Positions 1 to 16,200 of a DNA stretch of 64,000 bases are shown in pieces. The stretch lies in contig OY751493.1 of NCBI GenBank assembly GCA_963565915.1, forward strand, positions 3,472,001 to 3,536,000. The letters run 5' to 3'. A model generated the notes under the pieces. That model saw only the letters and a program-made list of their open reading frames with translations. It was not told the DNA's origin and did not search any database. The DNA comes from Entoloma clypeatum (taxonomy: Eukaryota > Basidiomycota > Agaricomycetes > Agaricales > Entolomataceae). Numbering within the stretch: the first letter of the stretch is position 1; each line of letters starts with the position of its first letter. The position numbers and the translations under genes were made by a program.

Positions 1-1101
1 TGAAAAGTCAAAATCTGGGACTTTTTCTGTCAAGACCACTTTGCAATCGACGGCTTTCATGACAGGCACGCCATCCTCTAAAGTCCGGTCTGGTCTGTGG
101 GGTTGGCGATATAAGATATAGTCAAGTCGTTTCCCCCAGAATCTACGGGCATGTGGGTCGAGTGGTTTGTTGGCCGAGTAGGAATTGAGAGGAGAGTCTG
201 CTGTTACGCCGAATTTGGCGATTGCATCCTTGGGAGAAGAAGCGGAGGGTGCCAATGTCGCATTCGGGTGAGTCACCTGCCAAGAATCGGAAAGAGCGGC
301 GTGTTCGCGGATGACCGTCATAGGCAATGTGGTTGGAATGCTATTGAAGTCACCAAGCTTGGTACGAGGATAGGTATTAGCATGTCAAGAAATGCGATGA
401 TAGGACATACAGCTACGACGTAGCGCCCGATCTCGGCAGCCTGTCGGGCAAGTTTGGCGAACTCCCAAGCATTTACGAGACGATGAGCCCTGTTGTATTC
501 AGGCCCGTCCTCCCCACCTTTTGCGAACAACTACTAGCTTATTCAAGGAATGAATCTGACGAGCAACGTGACCACGTACATGTGTATTGAATATTTGCAG
601 TTGGCCAAGGACAGGATGACAAACGACTATGCTCGCCGCAGCTTTGCCGACGAACCAGTCGCCAGCGATCACATCCAAAGGTGCACCATTGAGGGAGTAT
701 GGGTGTACGGACGTTGATATAATAGGAAACCTCGAGAATATGGCCAATCCCGCGCCAAGTGCCCCGCTGGTAGCAATGGTGGGTTTATTAACGCGGAAAA
801 TGAGATGTTTTGAGGAGGCTCCACCTGTAGAAAAACTTGGAGTACGGCAGTTTCTGAGAGACCCTCTTCTGAACGTTCTCGTAGTCGGCAAAGACCCATA
901 TCTCCTGCAAGGCAATGATGTCGTACTCTGAGGATGCGAGCTCATGGGCTATGGCCTCAATGCGTTCGGTACGATGCTTGGACACATATTTAAGGCCCCT
1001 GTGATAGATTGACTTGAGTACATGCGAGGAAGTGGTGGAGAGGGAGGGACGGACCAGCAATTGAAGGAGAGAAGACGCAAACGGTGTTGGGACTGGGCCA
1101 T
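1..1101 (-). CDS. ISC1: Inositol phosphosphingolipid phospholipase C / neutral sphingomyelinase (partial, 3' end outside window)
   Basis: Hydrolyses inositol phosphosphingolipids (and sphingomyelin-type lipids) to ceramide; belongs to the Mg-dependent endonuclease/exonuclease/phosphatase fold. The start at 1101 gives an N-terminus reading MAQSQHRLRLLSFNCWGLKY once a GT-AG intron just after the first 47 bases is removed; this joins to YVSKHRTERIEAIA and the Mg-binding LQEIW. Later exons give GAGLAIFSRFPI, an FNTH motif, EYNRAHRLVNAWEFAKLARQ, then GDFNS and KRLDYILY, all in the order expected of the family. The C-terminal catalytic His region and the membrane segments lie beyond base 1. The gene is divergent from the NXT1-like gene, with 30 bp between start codons. 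The family assignment rests on motif order and is strong; substrate preference is family knowledge. Confidence 0.9.
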
Positions 1102-1131
1102 GGCGGGAGGTGTGACAACTGCGCGCCAGTC

Positions 1132-1724
1132 ATGGCCACCACGACCAACCCACCCATCGCTCTCACCCCCAGCGAGTTCGTCCCATCTCGTCTTCTTCCA
1201 GTACTTTCTCTAACCGACCCAGCATCGAAATCGCAACGCGTGCAGCCGACCATTTCACCCGTATCTACTACGCCACCTACGACTCTGAAACACGCCTCAA
1301 CGACCTCCCCCAATTTTATCGTCCCTCCTCGTCCTTGACATGGAACGGAAAGGCTATCCAGGGTGCCGATGGTCTGAGGCATCTGGTCGAGAAGATGCCC
1401 CCCACGAAACATGAAGTGCTGTCCTTTGATTGCCATCCTATTCTTGGTTCCCCCTTTCCTGCCGGAGTTGGGACCGCATCTTCTGATTCATTATTACTAG
1501 GCACTTCACCCCCATCATTGCTTGTCACGGTGTCCGGCAATGTTACTCATGGACGCGGTCCTGCAGGCAATCCACCCAACACACCAAGTAGAAATCCAGA
1601 AGGACAACCACGCGTATTTTCGCAAACATTTATGCTTGTACCGGATCCAACCTCAACGGCAACAAAACCTGGAGAGGTTGCCAAGTATTATGTTAGTGCG
1701 GACGCGTTGAGATTCGTCGGATGA
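1132..1724 (+). CDS. NTF2-like mRNA export factor (NXT1/p15 type)
   Basis: Small NTF2-fold protein that in other eukaryotes pairs with the Mex67/NXF1 export receptor at nuclear pores. From ATG 1132, removing a 47-nt intron (1176-1222, with CTAAC shortly before its acceptor) joins ALTPS to [21 protein letters not shown], the first helix of the family. A second, in-frame 54-nt intron (1447-1500) joins CHPILG to [12 protein letters not shown]. The core [21 protein letters not shown] and the end [14 protein letters not shown] match p15 proteins in order. Product about 163 residues, close to the family size of about 140. Classic NTF2 is a possible alternative, but the alpha-1 and C-terminal motifs look more like NXT1. 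Convergent with PRP22, 106 bp between stop codons. Confidence 0.85.
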
Positions 1725-1830
1725 TCCCAATATATATAGTAAAAGTGTTCCATGATGATTAATTGATGCAAGGTTGAGATACACAATGAGTACAATGTAA
1801 TTATACAGACGGCAATAGTATGAGACATGT

Positions 1831-5582
<3,752 letters not shown>

Positions 5583-5944
5583 ACTGGTTCGAGTCAGGAA
5601 ATTTTTGAACACACTGTAGATTATGTAACACCTTCTCATTTTCTCATGCCACCAAGGAAGGGCATCGTCAAATCTGGAAACGCTGGGAATTCTTCGAGAG
5701 CGACTGAAAAACACCCTCTTGCCGTCTCAGAAGGCGAAAGACCGTTGTTCCCCGTTGGTTCCAAGCACCCGCTGAGCTTGCTCAATGAGAGGTAAATTGT
5801 CGACCAAATTGAGCTAGCTTTCAATATCATGCTGCCTGTATGCTGCAAAGTATTGCCGACATCGCTGTGGCACTTCTTATATTGGACAGACAGCGTATAA
5901 GACTATCTTTCACAACAGATAAACTCAATATCCTCCTCGTCTAG
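5583..5944. promoter_or_regulatory. Shared spacer between the PRP22 and DHX57-like start codons
   Basis: A 362-bp gene-free stretch between two divergent helicase genes. No coding signal convinced me. It must hold both 5' UTRs and a bidirectional promoter; I see no clear TATA box. Confidence 0.5.
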
Positions 5945-8900
5945 ATGCCAGAAATTGGGCTGGGAAAAGCCGTCTGTCGAAACTGTACGTCCTGATTTCC
6001 CCTCCGATCAATAATCCAATAGGCTGACAGCATCTCAGCGTCAAATTCCTGACGGATGGAGCTTCATTGTTCATCTGAAGAGAATCAATAAGAAAACCAA
6101 TGAAAAGGAAGCTGTCCGTTTAGAACCTAAACCTCCTCACCTAAGCCCAACGTCGCTTGAAGCACGTCACTGGGGGGCTACCTATGCTTTATATCGTGTC
6201 CGTGCGAACGTGTCAATATCCAAGATTTCTATCCTCAACTGTATATTCTCAGTTTTGCAATGGCATACAGCTTCAACTTGTCCTTCCTCCTGGTCCTAGG
6301 GACTACTGGAATGCATTAGCCGCGGAACATAAAAGTGCTCCACCCCACATGAAGTGGATGTACGATCCTGACCCATTTGCCGCCCGTGAAAGTAAAAACA
6401 CCAAGGAACGCGAAATCACCGCTGCACGCGAGAGTTCCTCTCGACGACGGCCTGGAGCTCTATCATCTAACGAGTTCTCTCAAGTACCGGAAGTGAAAAT
6501 GGCAGTGTCCTTGAGAGAGTTGGTCGAAGACGCGATTAAGAAGGTCTTTCATTGCCATCAGTCCCAACTCATTTTCTGATTCCTTCATAGGGCCTCAATT
6601 TATATCCAGAAGCGACCGATGTTTCTCCATCTGTTCTCACTGAGGAAAGTGCATCAAAGCTCGCACAACAACTTGCACATCTTGGATTCTCACTTACGCA
6701 AAGCAGGAAAGCTATAAACTTTCTATCCCAGCCATCTCGCCTTGCTTCTATGCTTCTCAATTCTTCTTCGGAGCTTGAGGCGTGTATAGAGTATCTCATT
6801 CTTCACATACCTGAATGTGATCTACCCCAGCGTTTTCTACCTTCGACCAACTCGTCCAATCCCTTCGTCACATCTGCTCATTCAGGAATAGACGACTTAA
6901 AAAGGCGTTGGGTTGAAGACAAAGCTGTCAAGGAAGCTGGTTGGCCTGCCCATGTTGTCAAGGCTTGCATTGCGAATTCCAAGCTGCTGGAAAATTGGCA
7001 TCTCCTTGTGATGGCCCTCGGAAAATGGTTGGTGGGCGAGGACTGGGATGATGAATTCGATTCTGCAAACGGTGACGCACCACCTTACGAACTCGAAACG
7101 GAGGAACTCGACGCCCTTGGAATATCCCGTTCCGACCCAGAACAACTTGTGATGCCCCTCTTCAGTGCACCTATTCAGGTTCATGTTCTCATCTCCTCTG
7201 AGAAAGGGTATCCCCGACCCGGGTTTTCACCTATGTACATGGCTTCCGCATCGATTCCCCCTTACATCAGACTCCATCTACTGTCATTGATCTGGGTGGC
7301 GATGAAGTCGAATGATTTCGTCGAACCAGGAGAGGGCTTCTGTATGGCCGTGATGAGGTTCCTAGAAGGAGAATGGGCAAAAATCGAGGACAACGGGCCG
7401 CCCGACATATTAACAGTCCTCGAACATTTCATCCCCCAGTCGCACCTGTCATCTATCAATGAAAATGCGTCTCAGCCCCAAAATGCTTCCAAAGGTCAAA
7501 GAGGCCGGCGAAATAACCTATCTGCTCGTGACGGTCGAGACGACCACCAAATTAAAGAAGAGTTTCAAGCCTTATGTCGGACTGAAAAGGTAGGTGTGTA
7601 TGTGTCTTTCGGCAGAGTGGGTCAATCACGGGCGTGATGATAGTATTCAGAAATGCTTGCGGTGCGACAGAAGCTTCCCGCATTTGCATGCAGAGAATCT
7701 TTCTTACGGGAACTCGAGAGAAGCAGAGTTGTTGTTGTCGTCGGGGAAACGGGTGAGCAGCTCGTCCGTCGACATCTTACAGCAGCTAAATATTTAGCCA
7801 GGTTCTGGAAAGACTACACAGCGTACGTGTATCTGTCAGAACGTTGCTCCCAGTATTCAACAATCGTCGCGAAGTGCCGCAGTTCATATTGGACTTTTCA
7901 ATTTTGTCTGACCGTGGTTCAAAAGCGTTAGTTATCGTTACCCAGCCACGAAGGATCTCGGCTATCTCAGTTGCCGCAAGGGTTTCTGCTGAAAGGCTCG
8001 ATGATGGCTCTGTTGGTTATGCAATACGAGGGGAAAGTAAGCAAAACTCCAGGACAAAACTCCTTTTTTGCACCACCGGTGTTGTTTTGAGACGCTTGAG
8101 CTCTGGAGACGAGCTCAAAGACGTTTCCCATGTCGTGGTCGACGAGGTAAGGACTTCCACTTCGCAAGCTGGTTATTGCAGATTTACAGAATACAGGTCC
8201 ATGAACGTTCCGTTGACGGCGATTTCTTGTTAATACAGTTGAAGGAACTCTTGAATAGACATCCGGATCTCAAAATTATCCTTATGTCTGCCACGATCAA
8301 TCACGAAACATTCGTAAACTACTTCGACGATGCACCGCTTTTAAAGGTTCCTGGACGGACCCACCCCGTAATTGATAGGCGAGTGCCTTCTTTCCTGACG
8401 GTATGCGCTGAACACTCCAGGTGATGTAGATATCTGGAAGACATGATTTCACACGTTCCTTATAAACCTCCAGGGAGCAACTCCAGAAAAAACCAAAGCG
8501 GTGAACTTCAGGCAGCTGCCATGAGCCACTATAAGTCTCTTGGACTGGATGAAGCAAGTATTACCGCTCTTGGAAACATCACATCTTCAGATCGCGTAGA
8601 TTTTCAGGTAAAAATGATGATCAAGTTAATAATCGTACCTCAGTTCTAACTCAGATGTAGCTTATTGCAGCAATTGTAGATCATATCATGTCAACAGCTC
8701 AAACACGGGCAGGAATCCTCATCTTCTTGCCTGGTGTGCAAGAGATCCGCCAATGTGTTGATGCAATTCGTTCGGTCATTAGCGACAAACAAGCAGATAT
8801 ATACCCTCTGCACGCAAATCTGTCAAGCGATGAGCAACGACGGGTATTCAATAGAACTTCCAACTGGAAGATCGTCGCGGCGACCAATGTTGCTGAAGTA

Positions 8901-10694
8901 CGTTTTTTTATCTCATCAAACCTCTCATAGGCGGAAATGAATGCTGTTCGACCAGACATCAATCACCATCAATGACATCATTTATGTCGTTGACACAGGG
9001 AAAGTGAAAGAAAGTCAGTACAACCCCGATACTAGCCTCTCGCGATTAGTAGAGACTTGGGTCAGCCGCGCAGCAGCAAGACAGAGGAGAGGTAGAGCCG
9101 GTCGGACTCAACCCGGAATCTGTTACAAAGTCTACACCAGGAGACAAGAATCGAATATGGCTGAGTTCGCTGTACCAGAGATTCTTCGTGTTCCTCTTGA
9201 GAGTATATTGTTGACAGTCAGGGTAACACGGGAGGAGGAAGATGTCAAGGTACGGCGCGCCTACATAGGCGACCAGATATGAGATTGAACCCCCAATAAT
9301 GCAGCGCTTCTTGAGCAAAGCCATCAATCCCCCGAAAATTGAGGCGGTGGACAGAGCTTGGTCCATTTTGCAAGAACTTGGTGCCATCGATGATGCCGAC
9401 CAAGTGACTCCTCTGGGAAGACATATGGTATGCAATGCGCTCACATGATGTATTTTTGTCCTGATCAGACACCAAGGCAATGTTACCCATGGATCTGAGG
9501 CTCGGGAAGGTAGGTTCACGTTACTGAGGATGCTGCATAACCTGCTCACTTCTAAACACAGATGCTCATCTTTGGTACCATATTCCAATGTCTTGGACCA
9601 ATACTTACCATCGCCGCGAACCTCTCCTCAAAACCTCTTTTCTTGAGCCCAATGGATAAACGCGATGAAGCAGCCCAGTGAGTCTTAGCACGAGGTGATA
9701 AGCTTCGTGCTAACCTGTTCATCAAGAGCCAGGTCCCGCTTCACTACAGGTGGAAGTGATCTTCTGACGGACATGAAATCCGTGGATGAGTGCGCAAGAT
9801 TACGCTCAGAAGGCAAAACATCGAGAGAAATAAGGCTGTTCTGCGAAAATGTAAGCATCTACCACGTCCTAGTTCATCTGGCTGAAACTTCCGGCGAAGA
9901 ACTTCATATCGGCAACCGTCGTCCAAGAAGTCATGACACTCCGCAATGAATTCCTGCATTCCCTGGCAGACCTCGGGTTCATTCCTCTTACTTCTACTCC
10001 GTCCTCCCCAGCTCTCAACAAGAACAGCAACAATGTCAACCTCTTGAAAGCCGTCATTCTCGGCGGTCTCTGGCCCCGCGTAGCACGGGTCTATCTGCCC
10101 AAATCCGCCATCAAATTTGACAAAGTCCAAGCGGGAACGATCCAGCGTGAAAACACAGCTCGTGAATTCAAGATGTACGACTTGAAGGAAGGACGTGTGT
10201 TCTTGCATCCTTCCAGCGTACTGTTTGGAGAAACTGCATGGAAGAGTCCTTTTCTGGTCTACTTTCACAAGTACATGTCGAGCAAGGTATTTCTGAGAGA
10301 TGCGACGGAGGTAAAGTCACATCTTGTTGCGAGCACTAATAGATCTGACTAAAAACGGAATCGAATCAGGTACCTCTTTATGCCCTTTTGCTGTTTGGTG
10401 GAACTGTATCCGTAGACCACGTCAAGGGTGGTCTTACGATCGGCACTAAGGAGAATTGGATCAAGCTGAAGGCGTGGCCACGAATCGGTATTCTTGTCAA
10501 TCAACTGCGGTATGTGGCAACACAGAAGCGAAGAGGAAAATCGTATTGACAAAATGATTGTCTACAGCCGGCTTTTAGATGCACAACTTGAAAGATGTGT
10601 GGAAGATGGGACAGCCCTCTCCGACAGCAGTAATCCAGTGTTGAACGCAATGCTTGCGCTTCTTACGAGGGACGGCATGACGGAACAACAGTGA
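5945..10694 (+). CDS. DEVH-box ATP-dependent RNA helicase, DHX57/DHX29 (yeast YLR419W) type
   Basis: Large DExH helicase of the translation/RNA-surveillance branch rather than a splicing helicase. The start MPEIGLGKAVCRN is followed by introns; the N-terminal half contains ATYALYR-FCNGIQLQLVLPPG, a UBA-like stretch (KLAQQLAHLGFSLTQSRKAI) and an RWD-like segment (PRPGFSPMYMASASIPPYIR). The core has [17 protein letters not shown] assembled from three exons, TQPRRISAISVAARV, DEV-HERSVDGDFLL across an intron, LMSATINHETFVNYF, FLPGVQEIRQCVDAI, TNVAE-TSITINDIIYVVDTG and RQRRGRAGRTQPGICYKVYT. HA2 and OB regions follow (LPMDLRLGKMLIF, EGRVFLHPSSVLF). The end DGMTEQQ at 10694 is 74 bp from the convergent nicotinamidase stop. 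About 15 introns. The exact family member (DHX57 versus DHX29) is inference. Confidence 0.85.
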
Positions 10695-10768
10695 TTTGCG
10701 TTCCTGGGAAGGAGAACTAGGTCGAGGAGCATTTCAAGTAGTAATGGCATGCTATGTGTATCCGTTTG

Positions 10769-11422
10769 TCATTTGACGAGACTTTTGACTTCTTTGCTAT
10801 CCACAATGCTGATCCCCTTGTCCACCATCTCATCCCATTCCTTTCCGGAACCAGAGACACTCTTGACGGCATCTCGAACAACCCACGCCTTGTACCCATA
10901 CTCGACCGCATCTTTTGCTGTAAATTTCACGCAAAAGTCTCCAGCCAAGCCCACGATGAACAAGTCCGTCACGTTTGCATCCTTCAGCATCTGAGGAAGC
11001 GTCGTGCTACGCAGTCTCCAGCAATCGTGGAACGCAGAATACGAATCGACATATTTGTCATCGCCCTTGTGGACTACGCCCGTGAACACCTTATCATTGA
11101 GGCCTTTGGCGAAGGCAGCACCCGGGGTAGAGGCGACGCAGTGCACAGGCCACAGCTCTTGTTCGTGTGCCCTCTCTCTCTTGGTGTCACCTGGGGGGTA
11201 TATCCTGATAGTGGAGAATTCCGGCTCGTTGTGAGTCTCGGCGAAAGAAATATGTCTAGGCGGGTGCCAATCCTTCGAAGCTATCTTGGCAGCGAAAGGG
11301 AGCGTGAGGAGTTGATTGACGGTGTCGATAATGGAGGCTGCGTCCGGTATCGCCAGTGATCCAGTAATAAAGTCGTGTTGCATATCGACAACGAGCAGTG
11401 CAGGTACAAATTTAGCGGCCAT
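10769..11422 (-). CDS. PNC1: Nicotinamidase (isochorismatase family)
   Basis: Converts nicotinamide to nicotinic acid in the NAD+ salvage pathway. Single exon, 217 residues from the Met at 11422; an upstream in-frame Met (11500) would add 26 unconserved residues, so I prefer the internal start. Visible family features: LLVVDMQHDFITGSL with the catalytic Asp, SKDWHPPRH with the metal-binding Asp and His, HKGDDKYVDSYSAFHD with the catalytic Lys, and LAGDFCVKFTAKDAV with the nucleophilic Cys. This is the only larger enzyme gene here without introns. It converges on the DHX57-like helicase. Confidence 0.95.
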   Translation of the reverse strand: MAAKFVPALLVVDMQHDFITGSLAIPDAASIIDTVNQLLTLPFAAKIASKDWHPPRHISFAETHNEPEFSTIRIYPPGDTKRERAHEQELWPVHCVASTPGAAFAKGLNDKVFTGVVHKGDDKYVDSYSAFHDCWRLRSTTLPQMLKDANVTDLFIVGLAGDFCVKFTAKDAVEYGYKAWVVRDAVKSVSGSGKEWDEMVDKGISIVDSKEVKSLVK

Positions 11423-11881
11423 GACGATGGTACGAATCGAAGTATTCGCGCTGTTGATGGACCAGCTTTCAGCGTGATCACATGCCTGCTCTGGTCTCAA
11501 AGTTCCAGCCGTGGATCAACCCTCCTGTAACCACTGTGGCGAGGACTGTCGCGCGGTGTTCGGAGATGGTGGGTCAGATGGGCCGTGAAGGCGAAAAGAG
11601 TCGGGCGTCGTTCCCTCAGATGAGTGAGCTAAAGAAACAGGAATCTACGAACGGCGGTCAGCCAGAACCGCTCCCCCACACCACCCCCACAATACCAATG
11701 CAATGGCGACAAACAATAAATTGGACATATACAATGTATAACAGTGATTCGAGTTGTGAGTGCATACAAAAATACAATGCTTGAACTGAAAGCCCATTCT
11801 ATGTTAAGGAGGATTCAGTTCCACGGCATTCAGGAATGTAAGTCAATCGCTTACACGAAATAATTTGAATCATGGTCTAAT
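11423..11881. other. Spacer without a recognised gene
   Basis: About 460 bp between the nicotinamidase start and the stop of the next minus-strand gene. It should contain the nicotinamidase promoter and the neighbour's 3' UTR. A short open frame near 11482-11784 lacks any family pattern and is not supported. Confidence 0.4.
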
Positions 11882-12716
11882 CTAAGCGCATGCCGCGTCC
11901 AAGCTCACAGATCTGCGCTTTCGGAAAAGTGGTCGTCGAGAAGTAGGCAAGGCCTGTGCTTCAGAAGAAAGTTGCACAGTATCGATGCCCAACTCTGTTT
12001 TCTCTTTGGCGATAGGTTGATTACGAACGGTCGTATTAGAATCCCGTCCGACATGGTGTGCATTCCATGGATCAACGTGTTTCAAGTCGATGGGTATCGG
12101 AGGGGTAGCAAAATAGGGTGCTTCATAGGGTGAGGTACGTCGAATTGGGACGGGCGCCGACTTATGTCGAATCTTGGGGGCCGAAGAACACCGGCGAGGT
12201 GAAGGGACTTTCGATGTGGGAGGGTCATAAAAAATGGCGACCGTTGGACTTGCATGTCGCGTTGGTGTCCGAGGTGCAAATCGGCCTGCATTCCCATTCT
12301 TCGGAGGTTTCGAAGCTACGATCAAAGATGAGCCTTTCCTTTACAGGAGGGACGTTGGTTGGGTGCATACCGTGTGCATAAGGATCTTGAGGATCATGAA
12401 CTTTTTCTTCAAGAGGAGGAAGTGAACTTCGACGGCGCTTTCCCGCGAAAGGGTTCTTGATCTTGGGAAGAGAACGGCGAGAAGAGTCTGAATCGAACAA
12501 TTCGTCAGCAAGATCCTTCTTAGGAACCTGGTTGGAATCGAGGGCGTCGGGCGGCGGCGGAGATTCCTCTGTGGGCGGAGGCGATTTCGGTTCTGCTGGA
12601 TATACCTGGTGACCCTGGTCCGCAGGTTCGAGCTTTAGTTCGGTCTTAGGGCGGTCAACGAAGGTGACGTGCTTATGACTGGGATTGGTATGATGAGTCG
12701 AGCCGTCGTGGTTCAT
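11882..12716 (-). CDS. Disordered hypothetical protein (N-terminus uncertain)
   Basis: Not recognised. Two open frames are joined by a short intron: the first starts MNHDGSTHHTNPSHKHVTFV at 12716 and is rich in Pro, Glu, Ser and Lys; the second runs to the stop at 11882 and ends SRRPLFRKRRSVSLDAACA. A donor GTAAAG near 12350 with an acceptor about 46 nt further on keeps the frame (NVPP joined to NGNAGRFAPRTPT). About 260 residues, mostly low-complexity, with basic clusters (FAGKRRRSS, RKRRSVS) that could act as nuclear signals. Open frames continue upstream to about 13014 and a TATA-like box sits at 13108, so the true start may be in an upstream exon. No function can be assigned. Confidence 0.5.
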
Positions 12717-13206
12717 GATTGGGTGAGGCGGTGGTGATGAAGGGATGTGGTGAGGCGGAAGGGAAGATGGGATGGGGCATGTCCTGGTGGGGGAGCGGCG
12801 TCGATGTTTGGGAAGAATTGGTGTCGGCGGTTGGTCTGGGGAGGCGAGTGGGACAAGCCATCGTACCCATATGGCGAGGAGGCTCTGTATCGGATCTCAA
12901 ATGGATAAAGACTGGGGTGGGATACAATCGACAAACCAGTCCAAACCCGACAGAGCTGATCGCCTGTGCAGAGACGGTGACGAGAAAGGATCTGTCGGAA
13001 GTTGTCAGTGGCATGGCGCCGTCGTCGGGGTCGGTGGCGTAGGATATGAATTGTTATGGGGGCATCCTAGGTGACCGTCGAGGACAACGACCGCGCTATC
13101 GTGAGGCTTATATATAGAACATGGGACCACTTTTCAAATTTTCGGCGTAAACAGAATAGCGTCATCACTTTCTTCTAATGAATTCCGATCACGGGGTATG
13201 TCATAA
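12717..13206. other. Probable 5' exon region and promoter of the hypothetical gene
   Basis: Contains overlapping minus-strand open frames (from 13014 and 12934) that are Pro/His-rich. One join, SSVG to LYPFEIRYRAS, uses a 35-nt GT-AG intron near 12920-12955, but I could not connect it in frame to the downstream exon. Beyond 13014 lies a TATA-like box; the rest up to 13206 shows nothing clear. Confidence 0.35.
13108..13117 (-). promoter_or_regulatory. TATA-like box
   Basis: CTATATATAA on the minus strand, about 100 bp upstream of the first Met (13014) of the open frames leading into the hypothetical gene. It supports transcription starting upstream of 13014 rather than near 12716. Confidence 0.4.
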
Positions 13207-16200
13207 TCAACTGGGACCTTGCACCGAACCAAAGCCCGATGGACAATTTTCCTTCGCGACACTTGCCGATCCACTTCGCATATAACAGATCCTAGCCTTG
13301 GCGCATTTGCCGGTGCAAGGCTCAGTCAGGACAGACTCTTTGCCTTGGAAGGTATTAAACATCTGGGGAAAAAAACACGTCTGAGAACTATAAAAGATCT
13401 TCAACGCAAACGTGCTTACGTCCACCAAAGTCTGATTGGCTTCCATGGCTGCAAATCAGGTCAGAAACATTCACCAAGCGCAGATGACTAGTCGTATCAT
13501 GCCTTCCGTTACGAGATGCCACCATGTCGCATTCAGTGGATCGTTTGCTGTCCACTGAGAAATGGTGCCTCCATAGGTTTCCCGGGTGTTATATTCATAC
13601 ACGTACACCGGACCAGAAGCGATTTGGTCGTCCAGTGCAGAAAACATATTCACATCACTTCGCCAGCTATCATGATGCACTCGTCAGCACATAGACCATT
13701 ACCTTGCTCAAGAATGAGTCAAGAATGATTAATGAGGCTTCATCTTACGTGTGTGCATCCATGACTTCAAACGTCTGTGAACCCGACATCAATTTTATTA
13801 TTATTACAAATAACATATGCTCTTGAAACACCTACCGCAGAGTCAATCTCGTAAACCCTGAATCCCGAGTTTAGATTTGTAATGGGTGTGATGGAAGGGC
13901 CCATCTGCCGAACGTTATGGGCGCGTTCCACGGAGTGAGAGAACTAACATACCCAAGTCAATGCCTCCGCAGTTCCTGCATTGATCACGGTAGCGTTGTT
14001 TGCATAAATGATCTGTTGAGCAATTCAGAGAGCACAGTCGCCATAAGCAGTGAAATCACCGACCGATATTTGATCCTCGTGAGTACTTGGGAGTTGGGAA
14101 AATCTGTCAACAGAGCAGCAAGAGTCATGCATAATTGCACATACTGTCCGAAGAATATATCTGGACAACAACATGTCAGATGTCTCTTTCCAATCTATAT
14201 CAGGCGCAACTGACTGGCAATAACATGTGGCGAGAACCGGTTCACACTGGGAAGGCATCCGATGAGAATGCCAATGATTGCAAGATAGAGCCTTCCTCAC
14301 ATTTGATAAACTAAGCGGGAATCCGGCTGAGATCAGTATGAATAACAAATAACGAGTGTTCTTACATAGGTCGGACGGATTATTCAAGGCATCGTCTCCT
14401 TCCCAGCCCGTTTCGACGTGCCCGATAATCCATACTGTGTTATAAATATGTGTGAAACGTTATATAATACAGAAGGAGAGTACCGCACCTCGATCTCCGT
14501 TGTCTTCAGCATCTTGCAACTCATCCGTCAAGAATCTCAGAATTCCCGAGTTGTCCGGGTTGGTCATATTGAAATAGTTGAAGATGTTTGATCTGGTTCA
14601 AGCGACATCAGCTACTTCATGGGTACTTGCCATACACACTCTTGGCACCCACTTGTACCCTGATAAAACATATCAGTACTCGTGATTTGCCTGAGTTAGA
14701 TGCTTACAGAAATTGTCATTGAGCGATATAACACGAAGTCCATCCGCGCGCTGAACGCTATAAGCACCATAGTGTGTCTTGGCAAGCTGGACAGCAGCAT
14801 CTGGTAGCCACCCTTCATTTTCCCACAGAGATGCTACATGATTATAATTCCTAGAACAAAGGTCAACGCTAATTCGCAGTGGTGCTGGGCAGCATACCAG
14901 CTAAACTGATCGGTGAGTGCCGCATCGAGAGAGTGAGGTGCGTCTTGTGCTCTAAATGTCTTGTGAAGGCAACTTAGACGAGATAAGGGAAGTAAACGTA
15001 CGTATGGTAGGTATCGTGGTTGCCCAGTGCAGGGTAGATAGGTCCACTGCCTAACATGCGCTTGAATAGGTCGTATATAATTGTCTAAGGAACCAAGAAG
15101 ATCAACGGTGCGAAGGCCTCAACGTGAATGACCGTCGCCTACTTCGGTATAGAGGACATAATCCCTATGATTTGCCGTTATGAAACTAATGAAACGAAAG
15201 CTGGAGAAACCGTCACACACCTGGATAACTGGTTCTCGCTATCATGGGAAACCAAGTCACCAGTGTAGATTGTAAAATCAAAGCCAGTGCCCTGTGTCCC
15301 TGTGAGAGGCGGGATAGCTTCAAGGGCAGCAATGCCGAGGGATAAGGGCGTATCGCTGATACAGTAGACAGTATAAATAAAGTCTCCAATTTTAACGCTA
15401 GATTATACGGACCAAGGGTAGGAACCAAATCGGGCGGCCGGGGAAAGAGTGAGATTCGGACTGGCGGCATTGTAAGAATTCTTGCGGCAACAAGTCGAGC
15501 CCGCCGTACAGTTTGATTCGGAGCCGGTCGCATATCCTTGCAACGAGTGTAAGATAAATCACTATGGGATTAAGAAGAGCATACTCGGGTCCAAGTGGAA
15601 ATCAGACAGATGTAGGACCTTCAGCCTCTTGCCGCTCGGTGGCTTGGGTTTAGGGAGCGGATGTGGCTTCGGTTTGGCAAACCAGCCAGTCAAATTGAAC
15701 GGTGATGTCGGGGGGCTTGAACACTGCTTCTTCAGGAATTGGTGACAGAATGCCTAGGTTGTAAGTTTTGTTCAGAATCGTCCCGGAGAGGCGAAGAGAC
15801 AGCAATGCACCGCACCTGACCGTCATGTCCAGCGACGTCTGCCTTGGCAATGACTTGGGTGTAAAGAGAGCCTAAACCAGAGAGACCATGGCTCAAAGTG
15901 CAGTTGGATGAAAGCTTGTAATGTTGACAGAGAGCAACAGACACGGCTGGACCCTGGTCTGGGGCGGCCAACGAAACGAATTTCAAGACTTCGAGTAGAC
16001 TTAGGCATTGAGTACAGGTGTTGTCAGCAAAGTTGAAGCTAGCAATGATGGAATTGATCTGCTTGATGGCTTGGATATACAGTGCTGACGATGACACTGG
16101 TGTAGGCAGCGGGTTGGGATCGGTGGTGTCCTCAAGCGGGATAGTATCGGGGTCGGTCAATGAAAGCGGATAAGTCACATGCTAAATATAAATCAGGAGG

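Noticed and set aside
1100..1222. NXT1-like start at ATG 1100, sharing the CCATGG with the ISC1 start
   Set aside because: A different donor (1176) makes the ATG at 1132 join in frame to the conserved [12 protein letters not shown], giving a better N-terminus.
9046..9588. 180-codon open frame on the minus strand
   Set aside because: Antisense to helicase core exons of the DHX57-like gene; no family pattern of its own.
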